This document shows, in pieces, positions 1-8,313 of a stretch of DNA of 59,256 nt. The notes below the pieces were generated by a model. It saw only the letters and a list, made by a program, of their open reading frames with translations, was not told the DNA's origin and searched no databases. The first letter of the stretch is position 1, and the number at the start of each line of letters is the position of its first letter. This DNA is from Streptomyces sp. ISL-98. Its GTDB lineage: Bacteria; Actinomycetota; Actinomycetes; Streptomycetales; Streptomycetaceae. The stretch lies in contig NZ_JAGGPB010000028.1 in assembly GCF_018614055.1 (NCBI RefSeq), positions 99,897 to 159,152 of the forward strand. Reading direction: 5' to 3'. Both the position numbers and the translations under genes were made by a program.

Positions 1-51
1 GGGGAGGCGGGGGGGGGGGAAGCGGAACGCCCCCGGTTCATGCCTCCCGGT

Positions 52-1236
52 TCACGCGTCCGCGTACTTCGTGTCTGCCGACGGGTCCAATGCCAGGCGG
101 TAGCCGCGTTTGACCACCGTCTGGATGAGGTTGGGCGCGCCCAGGGCCGTGCGCAGGCGGGCCATTGCCGTTTCGACCGCGTGTTCGTCGCGACCCGAGC
201 CGGGCAGTGCGCGCAAGAGGTCCGCGCGGGAGACGACCCAGCCGGGGCGCCGCGCGAGCGTTCGCAGGAGGGACATTCCGGCGGGCGGCACGGGGCGTAC
301 CTCGCCGTCCAGGAGCACGGCGTGGCCGCGGATTTCGACGCTGCGGCCGGCGACCGGCAGCGTACGGGCGCGGCCCGGGAGCTCGCGGCAGATCAGCTGG
401 ACGAGCGGGCCGAGCCGGAAGCGGTCGGGCTGGACCGTGTCGATGCCCAGCGCCTGGAGGGGGAGTGCCGTGACCGGCCCTACGCACGCCACCAGTACGT
501 CGTGGTTCAGCGCGGCCAGCAGTTCCGGGAGCATCCCGCGCTCCTCGGCCCGGGACAGCATCGACGCCGCCGCCGGGGCGCTGGTGAAGCTCAGTGCTTC
601 GAGGCCGCGGCCGACCGCAGCGTCGAGGAGGCGGTCGAGCGGGGCGATGTCCTCGGGCGGCATCCAGCGATAGACAGGCACGCCGACGACTTCCGCGCCC
701 GCGGCCCGCAGCGCTTCGACGAAGCCGGGGAGTGGTTCGCCGTGCAGCTGGATCGCGATACGGCGGTCCGCGACGCCCTCCGCGAGGAGCCGGTCGAGGA
801 CTTCGGCCATGGACTCGGAGGACGGCGACCATTCCTCCGTGAGGCCCGCCGCGCGGATCGCGCCCTTGACCTTCGGGCCTCGGGCGAGGAGTTCGACGCC
901 CTGGAGGCGGGCGAGGAGGTCCTCGCCGAGGCCCCAGCCGTCCGCCGCCTCCACCCACCCCCGGAAGCCGATCGCCGTCGTCGCGATCACGACGTCGGGG
1001 GCCCGGTCGATGAGCTGTTTGGTGGTGGCGAGGAGTTCGCTGTCGTCGGCGAGCGGAACGATCCGCAGGGCCGGCGCGTGGAGTACGGAGGCGCCGCGCC
1101 GCGTCAGCAGCGTGCCCAGTTCGTCGGCACGCCGGGCCGCTGTGACACCGACGGTAAAGCCCTCGAGGGGGCCTTGCTGCTCTGCATGCGTGGCGGACAT
1201 GTCGTACCCGGCTCTCATACCGCTGTGCTGGTTCAT
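52..1236 (-). CDS. nnaR: Uroporphyrinogen-III synthase-like nitrate/nitrite assimilation regulator NnaR
   Basis: Two-domain protein. Roughly the first 250 residues have the HemD fold (for example the TSAPAAAS segment). The last 100 or so residues form an OmpR/PhoB-type winged helix ending in TVVKRGYRLALDP, the wing typical of Trans_reg_C domains. HemD-winged-helix fusions next to narK in Streptomyces are known as NnaR, a GlnR target helping activate nitrite assimilation genes (family knowledge). A role in haem synthesis is unlikely because this is an accessory HemD paralogue. The gene follows narK on the same strand with about 80 bp between them, and that gap holds a GlnR-box-like array. The start is uncertain: ATG at 1236 is used here, GTG 1263 and ATGs at 1218 and 1200 are in frame, and none has a strong Shine-Dalgarno sequence. 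The conserved sequence begins around LEGFTVGVTAARR, downstream of all of them. Confidence 0.88.
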   Translation of the reverse strand: MNQHSGMRAGYDMSATHAEQQGPLEGFTVGVTAARRADELGTLLTRRGASVLHAPALRIVPLADDSELLATTKQLIDRAPDVVIATTAIGFRGWVEAADGWGLGEDLLARLQGVELLARGPKVKGAIRAAGLTEEWSPSSESMAEVLDRLLAEGVADRRIAIQLHGEPLPGFVEALRAAGAEVVGVPVYRWMPPEDIAPLDRLLDAAVGRGLEALSFTSAPAAASMLSRAEERGMLPELLAALNHDVLVACVGPVTALPLQALGIDTVQPDRFRLGPLVQLICRELPGRARTLPVAGRSVEIRGHAVLLDGEVRPVPPAGMSLLRTLARRPGWVVSRADLLRALPGSGRDEHAVETAMARLRTALGAPNLIQTVVKRGYRLALDPSADTKYADA

Positions 1237-1285
1237 GCGGATGGCCGAGCCTGTCACCAGCACGTGACAGGCTCGGTTCCCGAAT

Positions 1286-1301
1286 ATTTCCCCGCCGTTA
1301 A
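1286..1301 (-). promoter_or_regulatory. Candidate GlnR box upstream of nnaR
   Basis: On the minus strand this reads TTAAC-GGCGGG-GAAAT. The GlnR consensus is gTnAc-n6-GaAAc, so seven of nine specified bases match. Continuing downstream, further 5-mers recur at the same 11-bp period (GAACC, GTCAC, GTGAC), as in tandem GlnR sites. It lies in the narK-nnaR gap directly ahead of nnaR, a published GlnR target in S. coelicolor. Confidence 0.5.
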
Positions 1302-1314
1302 CGGGGCTGGCGGA

Positions 1315-2646
1315 TCAGACCTCCGCATAGGTGAGCTGCGGCTTTGCCTGTACCGCGACCGGCCGCCGAAGGTATACCGCCCAGGTCAGCGTGAAGCACA
1401 CAGCGTAGAAGGCGAGGAAGGAGGCGAAGGCCGCCGTGCCCGTCCCGGCGGTGAGGAAGGACTGGCGGAAGGCCAGGTTGATCGCGAGCCCGCCGAGCGC
1501 GCCGACCGCACCGATCAGGCCCATCGAGGCCCCGGAGAGCCGCCGCCCGTACGCCGCGGCCGCCTCGCCCGTCATGCCCTTGGCCAGCGCCTTCGCCTGG
1601 AAGATCGCGGGGATCATCTTGTACGTCGAACCGTTGCCGAGGCCGGTCAGGACGAAGAGGGCGATGAAGCCGGTCAGGAAGACCGGGAGCGACTCGGAAA
1701 CGGAGGCGTAGACGACGACCCCGGTCGCACCGGCCATCGCGGCGAAGTTCCACAGCGTGATGCGGGCGCCGCCGAAGCGGTCGGCGAGGGAGCCGCCGAG
1801 GGGGCGGATCAGGGAGCCGAGGAGCGGGCCGATGAAGGTGAGCGAGGCGGCCTGCAGCGGCGTACGCCCGAACTGCGTCTGGAGGACCAGGCCGAAGGCG
1901 AAGCTGTAGCCGATGAAGGAGCCGAAGGTCCCGACGTAGAGGAAGGACATGATCCAGGTGTGCGGGTCACGCACGGCGGCCTTCGCCGCCCCTGTGTCGT
2001 TGCGTACGGGCGCCAGGTTGTCCATCCGCAGCACGGCGCACACGGCCGCGACGATGATCAGGGGGATGTACGCGGCGAGCAGGATGCGGGGGTGGGTCGC
2101 GCCCGCCGTGCCGATGACCAGCAGGCCGACGAGTTGCACCACGGGTACGCCGATGTTGCCGCCGCCCGCGTTGAGGCCCAGCGCCCAGCCCTTCTTACGG
2201 AGCGGGAAGAAGGAGTTGATGTTCGTCATGGAGGAGGCGAAGTTTCCGCCACCGACGCCGGTGAGGGCCGCGACCACCATGAAGGTGGTGTAGGAGGTGC
2301 CGGGCTCCATGACGGCGTACGCCGCACCGGTCGGCAGGAGCAGCATCAGCGCGCTGAAGACCGTCCAGTTCCGGCCGCCGAAGCGCGCTACGGCGAAGGT
2401 GTACGGGACCCGGACGAGCGCCCCGATCAGGGTGGCCGTCGCGATCAGGAAGAACTTCCCGGCCGGATCCACGCCGTACTCCGGGCCCATGAAGAGCACC
2501 ATGACGGACCACAGGGTCCAGATGGAGAAGCCGATGTGCTCGGAAAGTACGGAGAAGAGCAGATTGCGCCGGGCAATCCGCTCCCCCGTTTCCTTCCAGA
2601 AGGTCTCGTCCTCGGGGTCCCACTGTTCGATCCACCGGCCTGCCAT
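1315..2646 (-). CDS. narK: NarK/NasA-family nitrate/nitrite transporter (MFS)
   Basis: A 443-residue, 12-TM major facilitator. It carries the nitrate-porter signature in the segment GGGNFASSMTNINSFFP and a second Gly-rich stretch (GLGNGSTYKMIP) matching the other nitrate signature motif of NarK proteins. The N-terminal tail WIEQWDPEDETFW, ahead of the first membrane helix, is typical of actinobacterial NarK. It would move nitrate in or nitrite out across the cytoplasmic membrane. It is the first gene of a probable narK-nnaR unit, which links transport to the regulator of nitrate/nitrite assimilation. The start at 2646 fits family length. The upstream gap (2647-2751) has no clear promoter consensus. 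Confidence 0.93.
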   Translation of the reverse strand: MAGRWIEQWDPEDETFWKETGERIARRNLLFSVLSEHIGFSIWTLWSVMVLFMGPEYGVDPAGKFFLIATATLIGALVRVPYTFAVARFGGRNWTVFSALMLLLPTGAAYAVMEPGTSYTTFMVVAALTGVGGGNFASSMTNINSFFPLRKKGWALGLNAGGGNIGVPVVQLVGLLVIGTAGATHPRILLAAYIPLIIVAAVCAVLRMDNLAPVRNDTGAAKAAVRDPHTWIMSFLYVGTFGSFIGYSFAFGLVLQTQFGRTPLQAASLTFIGPLLGSLIRPLGGSLADRFGGARITLWNFAAMAGATGVVVYASVSESLPVFLTGFIALFVLTGLGNGSTYKMIPAIFQAKALAKGMTGEAAAAYGRRLSGASMGLIGAVGALGGLAINLAFRQSFLTAGTGTAAFASFLAFYAVCFTLTWAVYLRRPVAVQAKPQLTYAEV

Positions 2647-2751
2647 GACGCGCCTCCACGGGTATCGGGTCGTGGAAGCGACGCTAGGTACGGCGGATTT
2701 CAGTCCCGTGCCGTGAGGTGACCGGCGCGCAACCTTGCTCTCACCCAGCGG

Positions 2752-3978
2752 TCAGTGCTTGTGTGAGCGGCTTGCCTTCCGCGGTGATCCATTGGGCCAC
2801 AGGCGGGGCTTGCGCTGGGCTGCGACGTCTTCCAGCCAGCCGACGGTAATGATCATCAGGCCGATGAGCGGCCAGACGACGATCAGCATCAGCGTTGTGT
2901 ACGCGTCCTCGATGTAGCCAGAGTACGTGGGCCAGACGCCCGGGATCTCGAAGAGCAGGTCGATGACGGGGATGGTCGCCATGATCAGCATGTTGTGCCA
3001 GAGGTAGATCGTCACCGCCCGGTTGTTCGCCAGCGTGATCACCGTGTCGAAGCCCTTCAGCTTTGTTGGGAGTTCCTTCCAGGACGGCGAGTACTGGAGG
3101 AGGATCACGCAGAAGCCGAACGACCAGCACGCCTGGGCGAGCGGGATGTCGTTGAGGTCCCAGCCGTCCGCGGTGAGATGGCCGGACGCCCACCACAGGC
3201 CGAACGCCATGACCATCGCGGACACGGACACCGAGATGTAGCGCGGGACCTGCTGGAACAGGCCGTCGTTGTGGGCGAAGCCGAGCATCCAGCAGGAGGC
3301 GTACACCGCGAAGTCGGTGAGGGCGTTGCCGGCCTCGCCGGGGATCGTCACCAGGCCGGTGCCGATGACCGCGGTGACACCGAGCGGCGCGAACAGAGCC
3401 ACCCAGGGGACCCTGCGGAACGCCCACAGCAGCAGCGGCGACGCGATGACGAACCACAGGTAGGCGCGGATGTACCAGAGGGGACCGGCGGCCTGGACCG
3501 CCCAGGTGTCCTCCAGGAGGCCCGGCTTGTCACCGCTGTGCCAGGGGTACGGCGGGGCGCCGAGCGGGAAGACGTAGTTGGCGAGCTTGACGAACCACCA
3601 CAGGCCTTCCTCCTTCAGCGGCTCCCAGCCGAAATAGAACATGATCGGCACGATGGTCAGCGAGAACGCCCACATGGGCGGCAGCAGCCGTCGGATACGG
3701 CCACGGATGACGCCCGCCGCCGGGCGCTTCAGGGAGCGCGCCATCAGCGACCCGGCCAGCGCGAACATCACGCCCATGGACGGGAAGAGCACGGTCAGCC
3801 AGGCCCAGCCGAAGATGTGGTAGACGACGACGCGGACGAGCGCGACGGCCCGCAGCACGTCGAGATACCGGTCGCGGCCGGGCGGTCCCGCCGTGGGCGC
3901 GGCGGACGGACGTGGCCCGGCCTGTGCCCGCGGCATCGCGGCGGTGGCGTCGATCGGGCCGGTGGTACCGAAGGTCAT
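2752..3978 (-). CDS. Acyltransferase 3 family integral membrane protein, coupled to the mat locus
   Basis: A 408-residue protein with about ten membrane helices and the acyltransferase-3 layout: RYLDVLRAVALVRVVVYH at the first helix (R and H correspond to conserved catalytic-region residues) and the C-terminal YLWHNML segment. These enzymes transfer acetyl or other acyl groups to sugars of exported glycans. The start ATG (3978) overlaps the stop of the upstream synthase gene in an ATGA arrangement, so translation is coupled. It is therefore probably the modifier of the polymer made by the synthase upstream (inference). The C-terminus is basic (RKPRLWPNGSPRKASRSHKH). No terminator is evident after the stop. 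Confidence 0.85.
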   Translation of the reverse strand: MTFGTTGPIDATAAMPRAQAGPRPSAAPTAGPPGRDRYLDVLRAVALVRVVVYHIFGWAWLTVLFPSMGVMFALAGSLMARSLKRPAAGVIRGRIRRLLPPMWAFSLTIVPIMFYFGWEPLKEEGLWWFVKLANYVFPLGAPPYPWHSGDKPGLLEDTWAVQAAGPLWYIRAYLWFVIASPLLLWAFRRVPWVALFAPLGVTAVIGTGLVTIPGEAGNALTDFAVYASCWMLGFAHNDGLFQQVPRYISVSVSAMVMAFGLWWASGHLTADGWDLNDIPLAQACWSFGFCVILLQYSPSWKELPTKLKGFDTVITLANNRAVTIYLWHNMLIMATIPVIDLLFEIPGVWPTYSGYIEDAYTTLMLIVVWPLIGLMIITVGWLEDVAAQRKPRLWPNGSPRKASRSHKH

Positions 3979-6170
3979 GCGACGGGCCTCTTCTCGTTGC
4001 TCCGCTGACGCTGCGCCGGGATGGAGCCGGGCGCCTCGACCACACCGGTGCGGCGCAGCTTCTGCCAGCGCAGCCGGCCGCCGGTGAGTGCGGTGATCCA
4101 GGACTGGAGCAGCACGACGTACATCAGCTGCCGGTAGAGGATCTGCTGGAGGGGCAGCGAGATCAGGTGGGTCATCTTCTCCCGGTCGAGCCGGAAGGCG
4201 TACGCGGCGCAGACCGCCTGGATGGCGAGCACGCCGAGCCAGGCGACGACGGTCTTCTGGGTGGGGCCGAAGACCAGGCCGTACAGCAGGAATACGTCGA
4301 TGAGCGGCGCCAGCAGCGGGAACAGCACCATGAAGAGGGAGACGAGCGGAAGGCCCACCCGGCCGAAGCGCCCGGAGGGGCCGCGTTCGATGACGGCGCG
4401 GCGGTGCTTCCAGATCGCCTGCATGGTGCCGTAGCTCCAGCGGTAGCGCTGGGACCACAGCTGCTGCACGCTCTCCGGCGCCTCGGTCCAGGCGCGGGCC
4501 TTCTCCGCGTACACGACGCGCCACCCGTCGCGGTGCAGCGCCATCGTGACGTCGGTGTCCTCGGCGAGGGTGTCCTCGCTCATGCCGCCGAAAGGGTGCA
4601 GCGCGTCGGCACGGAAAGCACCGACCGCGCCGGGGATCGTCGGCATGCAGCCCAGCAGGTCGTACATGCGGCGGTCGAGGTTGAAGCCCATCACGTACTC
4701 GATGTGCTGCCACGCACCGATGAGCGAATCGCGGTTGCCGACCTTGGCGTTGCCCGCGACGGCGCCGACGCGCGGGTCGCCGAAGGGCTGGACGAGCTCG
4801 CGGACGGTGGCCGGCTCGAAGACCGTGTCGCCGTCCATCATGACGACGATGTCGAAGCGGGCGTGCGCGATGCCGTTGTTGAGGGCGGCGGGCTTGCCCG
4901 CGTTCTCCTGGCGTACGACGCGTACGTTCGGCAGGCGCATCGCCTCGACTATGTCCGCCGTGCCGTCCGTCGAGCCGTCGTCGATGACGATGACCTCGAT
5001 GGGGTGCTCGCTGGACATCAGGGAGCGCACCGTATTGGCAATGCACTCGCGTTCGTTGTACGCCGGGACGAGCACCGAGACGGGGCGGGTGACCGGCGGG
5101 CCCCAGCTGAACGTCCGCCTGCGCACCTTGCGGGCGTGCAGGACCGACAGCAGCAGCATCAGGCCGAAGCGCAGCATGACGAGGACGCCGATGGCGGCGA
5201 GGCCGACGACCAGGACGCTGGTGGTCTTCTCGGAGAACGCCACGGCGTAGACCCAGGCCTTGCCCTTCCACAGCTCGGGTCCTGTGACCTCCGTGTGGGC
5301 GGAGGGGGCGCCCAGGGCCTCGGTGAGGTTGGTGAACCGGTAGCCGCGCTCCTTCATCGAGGGCAGGAAGCGGTCGAGTGCCGCCACGGTCTGCGAGCGG
5401 TCGCCGCCGGAGTCGTGCATCAGCACGATCGAGCCCTCGGTGCCCTTGGGCGTGGCGCGCTTGATGATCGCCTCGACGCCGGGGCGCTTCCAGTCCTCGG
5501 AGTCGGTGTTGTTGAACGCCGTGATGTAGCCGCGGCTGCCGATGTACTGGGTGACCGGCCAGGACTTGTTGTCGAGGGCGTCGGAGAACGAGGAGTACGG
5601 CGGGCGGAAGAGGGAGGTACGGATGCCGGCCGCGCCCGCGATCGCGAGCTGGTTCTGGGACAGCTCCCAGTCGATGCGGGACTTGGTCTGGAAGGAGAGA
5701 TCGGGGTGGTTGAAGGTGTGCAGCCCGACCTCGTGCCCCTCGTGCACCATCCGCTCGACCAGGTCCGGGTGGCGCGAGGCCATCGTGCCGGTCACGAAGA
5801 AGACGCCGTGCGCGTCGTGCTGCTTGAGCTTGTCGAGAACCTTCGGCGTCCACAGGGGGTCGGGGCCGTCGTCGAAGGTCAGGACGAGCCTGCGGTCGGG
5901 GATGCTCAGCGCTTTGGGGTCCTGCGCGCTACGCGCGTCGATGACCGGGCCGCCCTTGAGTATGCGCTCGGGGACCTGGTCGATGGGGGCCGGGGGGCGG
6001 ACTCTGTGGTCGGCGAGGATCTCGCTGTGTACGTAGCCGCGCAGCATCAGCATGGCGAGCAGCGCCACCAGGAAGAGCGAAGGCAGCAGATAGCGCATGG
6101 GGATACGGCGCCGAATGGTGCGTCGCCGTCTGCGGGTGGCGCGAGCGGTGCGCCTGCCGTGGGATGCCAT
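3975..6170 (-). CDS. matB: Bifunctional polysaccharide deacetylase / GT2 synthase (MatB-like, PNAG synthesis)
   Basis: 731 residues. A very basic N-terminus and one membrane helix (about 25-45) are followed by a NodB deacetylase domain outside the membrane, with metal and catalytic motifs TFDDGPD (about 98-104), HTFNH (151-155) and RPPYSS (about 189). Another helix (about 310-335) follows, then a processive GT2 domain with VSVLVPAYNE, DDGSTDGT, MMDGD, EDTD and QRYRW (QxxRW), and C-terminal helices. The architecture joins the functions of IcaA/PgaC and IcaB/PgaB in one chain, as described for Streptomyces MatB, which makes poly-beta-1,6-GlcNAc needed for hyphal aggregation. It sits between a repeat-rich membrane protein and an acyltransferase gene in one tight operon. 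The family call is strong; the exact glycan is inferred from family knowledge. Confidence 0.92.
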   Translation of the reverse strand: MASHGRRTARATRRRRRTIRRRIPMRYLLPSLFLVALLAMLMLRGYVHSEILADHRVRPPAPIDQVPERILKGGPVIDARSAQDPKALSIPDRRLVLTFDDGPDPLWTPKVLDKLKQHDAHGVFFVTGTMASRHPDLVERMVHEGHEVGLHTFNHPDLSFQTKSRIDWELSQNQLAIAGAAGIRTSLFRPPYSSFSDALDNKSWPVTQYIGSRGYITAFNNTDSEDWKRPGVEAIIKRATPKGTEGSIVLMHDSGGDRSQTVAALDRFLPSMKERGYRFTNLTEALGAPSAHTEVTGPELWKGKAWVYAVAFSEKTTSVLVVGLAAIGVLVMLRFGLMLLLSVLHARKVRRRTFSWGPPVTRPVSVLVPAYNERECIANTVRSLMSSEHPIEVIVIDDGSTDGTADIVEAMRLPNVRVVRQENAGKPAALNNGIAHARFDIVVMMDGDTVFEPATVRELVQPFGDPRVGAVAGNAKVGNRDSLIGAWQHIEYVMGFNLDRRMYDLLGCMPTIPGAVGAFRADALHPFGGMSEDTLAEDTDVTMALHRDGWRVVYAEKARAWTEAPESVQQLWSQRYRWSYGTMQAIWKHRRAVIERGPSGRFGRVGLPLVSLFMVLFPLLAPLIDVFLLYGLVFGPTQKTVVAWLGVLAIQAVCAAYAFRLDREKMTHLISLPLQQILYRQLMYVVLLQSWITALTGGRLRWQKLRRTGVVEAPGSIPAQRQRSNEKRPVA

Positions 6171-6176
6171 CTCTGA

Positions 6177-7118
6177 CTACGTGCCTTTCGCGGCAAATTC
6201 GCTGGTGGTGCCGCCCGTGCCGGCGTCCGGGTCGGTGCCGGCATCGGGGTCGGTGCCTGGGTCGGTGCTGCCCGGGTCCGTGGGGTCGGTGCCCGTGCCG
6301 GGATCGGTGGCCGGGTCGGTGCCCGGGTCGGTGCCCGTGCCGGGATCGGTGCCGGCGTCCGGGTCGGTGCCGGGGTCGGTCGCCGGGTCCGTGCCCGTGT
6401 CGGGGTCCGGGTTCGTATCGGGGTCGGTGTCGTCGTTCTGAGGCGGGCGAGCACCGGCCGGGGCGCCGGTGCTCTCGGTGGCCGGTTGACCCGGCTCGGG
6501 AGCGACGGGCCTGCTGGTGCTCGACGTGCCGCCGACCGCGGGCCGCGCGGTGGTGCTTGCCGATCCGGTGGGTGTCGCGCCCGGCGTCTGCCCGGGGGTG
6601 CCCCCCGGATCGAGGGGATCGTCGGGGGCGGGGGAGATGTCGACGGTGTCCGGCTGCTTCTTGTCGTCGGCGAGACCGGGTATCGGAAGCCAGGGCGCGG
6701 TGGAGTTGCCACCGGCCAGGGCGACTATGAGGGTGATGGCGTAACAGGCACAGGCGGTGGCGAGAACCCAGCCGACGCGGCGGAACTTCTTGCTCCTGTT
6801 CCCGCTCTCGTCGACGAACACCGGCCCGTCGGAGCCCTCCTGGGGCTCCAGGGCGCCCGGCAGCTCCGACACCGGCCGGCCGAGGCCGTCGAACTGCACC
6901 GATTCGTCGAACTGCGCCGCGCGGTCCAACTGCACAGTGCCGTCGAACTGCACGGCGTCGTCGAACTGCTCCGCACCGTCGAACTGCCCGATGCTGTCGA
7001 ACTGCCTGGTGCCGTCCGACTGCACAGTGTCGAGCTGCACAGTGACGTCATTGAGATCTTCGGGATACCCGAACCGGGCATCCGCATCCCCTCGCCAATT
7101 CTCCACAGTCGTACGCAC
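6177..7118 (-). CDS. Repeat-rich single-pass membrane protein of the mat locus (MatA position)
   Basis: Read from GTG 7118 (313 aa); an in-frame GTG at 7211 would add 31 residues, and neither start has a convincing Shine-Dalgarno sequence. The N-terminal cytoplasmic part contains eight consecutive hexapeptides of type Q-[FLS]-D-x-x-x (about residues 33-80). One membrane helix follows (about 116-136, GWVLATACACYAITLIVALAGG), then a long extracytoplasmic tail rich in Pro, Thr and Gly with many GTDPxTDP-like repeats, ending in EFAAKGT with no sortase motif. It is six bases upstream of the deacetylase/synthase gene, the position I recall for matA in S. coelicolor. I could not verify homology, so no symbol is given. 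Function is unknown; a scaffold or partner of the glycan synthase is a guess. Confidence 0.75.
   Translation of the reverse strand: MRTTVENWRGDADARFGYPEDLNDVTVQLDTVQSDGTRQFDSIGQFDGAEQFDDAVQFDGTVQLDRAAQFDESVQFDGLGRPVSELPGALEPQEGSDGPVFVDESGNRSKKFRRVGWVLATACACYAITLIVALAGGNSTAPWLPIPGLADDKKQPDTVDISPAPDDPLDPGGTPGQTPGATPTGSASTTARPAVGGTSSTSRPVAPEPGQPATESTGAPAGARPPQNDDTDPDTNPDPDTGTDPATDPGTDPDAGTDPGTGTDPGTDPATDPGTGTDPTDPGSTDPGTDPDAGTDPDAGTGGTTSEFAAKGT
6200..6432 (-). repeat. Short tandem repeats coding the Asp-Pro rich tail
   Basis: On the plus strand, units such as gggtcggtgcc and gggatcggtgcc recur with small variations and code for GTDP, GSTDP and ATDP steps in the extracytoplasmic tail of the mat-locus membrane protein. 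Such tracts can change length by slippage. Confidence 0.7.
6879..7037 (-). repeat. 18-bp coding minisatellite (QFDxxx hexapeptide)
   Basis: Eight in-register 18-bp units, each carrying gtcgaactgc or a close variant on the plus strand, plus one 15-bp unit at the start. They code for Q-F/L/S-D-x-x-x steps in the cytoplasmic part of the mat-locus membrane protein. The first three residues are conserved and the last three vary. Confidence 0.85.
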
Positions 7119-7264
7119 ATCCCCCACACAGAAAGTGATTCGGGTGCGCACGCGACTGCTGGATACCTGCCTCGGACCGGGCCCCCACCCACCCCGAGCG
7201 CCCCCTACCACACCGCACCCAGGCGATGAATGTAGCGCACGAGTATGACAGTAGGGCTGCCGAG

Positions 7265-8230
7265 TCAGGTGTTGTTGAGCATCAGTGACATATCAGCTTC
7301 GGGCAGCCAGCTCCCGGCGGGCATTTCCAGCCACTTGTGGCGCTTCACAAGCTCATCTATCACCCCATTTAGTACGTCAAGACCCTTATGTCTGAGCCCT
7401 TTTCGCCACACAAGTGAGATGGGCGACAGCGGCACAGGGTCGACGACCGGCCGCAGTTCCATGCCCGGCACCGCGATGAATTCAGTACTCGCCAGTACCG
7501 ACCAGCGCCGCTTGCGGACCAGCCGTACGAACTCCTCCGCGCCCTCGATCTCCGGGAACGGCGCCGCAACCTCGATGCCCCGCCCCTCGAAAAGCCTGGC
7601 CGCAAGATCGGTCCACTCCGCGGTCGCCGGGTTGCCCGCCCCGGCGTAGAGCGTCTCTCCCGCGAGCGCGTCCAGCGGCACCTCGTCCAGTGCGGCCAGC
7701 GGATGGTCGTCGGCCAGCAGCACGGCCATGCGCTCGAAGCGCACCGGCCGGTGCTCCAGCTGGTCCAGCACCGCCGGGTCGAGCCCGGCGACCCGCCCCG
7801 ACGAGACATCGAGCCGGCCGCCGACGATCGAGGCCGCGGCGCCCGTGAGCCCGCTGTGGAAACGCCCGACGAACTCGATGTCGGGCGCGGCGGCCCGGGC
7901 TGCCTCCAGCACCCGGTAGCAGGTGCCGACCGGCGCCCTGACGTCCACCAGCAGCGGCCGCTCCTCGTGCGCCCATGCCGCGCCCAGTTCGTCGTACGCC
8001 GCCAGCACCCGTCGCGCGTACGGCAGGAGCCGCTCGCCGTCCGCCGTCAGCGACACGCTGCGGGTGGACCGTACGAACAGCTGGGAGCCCAACTCCCGCT
8101 CCAGCCGTCGGATGTCACGGCTGAGCGCCTGCTGGGCCGTGAAGAGCCGGGCGGCGGCGCGGGTGAAATGAAGGTCCTCGGCCACGGCCTCGAAGGCGCG
8201 CAGCAGCCGGGGTTCTATGTCATGGGGCAC
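7265..8230 (-). CDS. LysR-family transcriptional regulator
   Basis: 321 residues. A classic LysR winged helix sits at the N-terminus (RAFEAVAEDLHFTRAAARL, QQALSRDIRRLERELG, LF.R..R.V.LT..G), followed by a two-lobed ligand-binding domain. It is divergent from an MFS exporter gene 84 bp away, the usual arrangement for a LysR regulator and its target. A TAGGTT -10-like element lies about 13 bases before the start, implying a short leader. The last 50 or so codons include several that are rare in Streptomyces (AGA, CTA, ATA, AAT), unlike the rest of the gene. The ligand is unknown. Confidence 0.9.
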   Translation of the reverse strand: MPHDIEPRLLRAFEAVAEDLHFTRAAARLFTAQQALSRDIRRLERELGSQLFVRSTRSVSLTADGERLLPYARRVLAAYDELGAAWAHEERPLLVDVRAPVGTCYRVLEAARAAAPDIEFVGRFHSGLTGAAASIVGGRLDVSSGRVAGLDPAVLDQLEHRPVRFERMAVLLADDHPLAALDEVPLDALAGETLYAGAGNPATAEWTDLAARLFEGRGIEVAAPFPEIEGAEEFVRLVRKRRWSVLASTEFIAVPGMELRPVVDPVPLSPISLVWRKGLRHKGLDVLNGVIDELVKRHKWLEMPAGSWLPEADMSLMLNNT

Positions 8231-8244
8231 GCCGCGAACCTACA

Positions 8245-8256
8245 ACGCATGTGCGT
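8245..8256. promoter_or_regulatory. Candidate LysR operator in the divergent gap
   Basis: ACGCA-TG-TGCGT is a short inverted repeat in the 84-bp gap between the LysR gene and the MFS gene, beside the probable -10 element of the LysR gene. Position suits autoregulation. Evidence is only the symmetry. Confidence 0.3.
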
Positions 8257-8313
8257 GAATCGGCGCCCAGAAGGTGTTGGACCGCAGGTGGGACCCACCC
8301 CGAGGGTTGATCC

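Noticed and set aside
9..19. Run of 11 G at the left edge
   Set aside because: Noncoding homopolymer; could be natural or a sequencing artefact, with nothing else to support a function.
40..2721. 893-codon plus-strand open frame opposite narK and nnaR
   Set aside because: Mirror frame of two well-supported genes, with Arg/Gly/Asp-rich noise composition.
2707..2722. GTCAC-n6-GCACG upstream of narK as a GlnR box
   Set aside because: The first half fits but the second matches only two of five positions; too weak alone.
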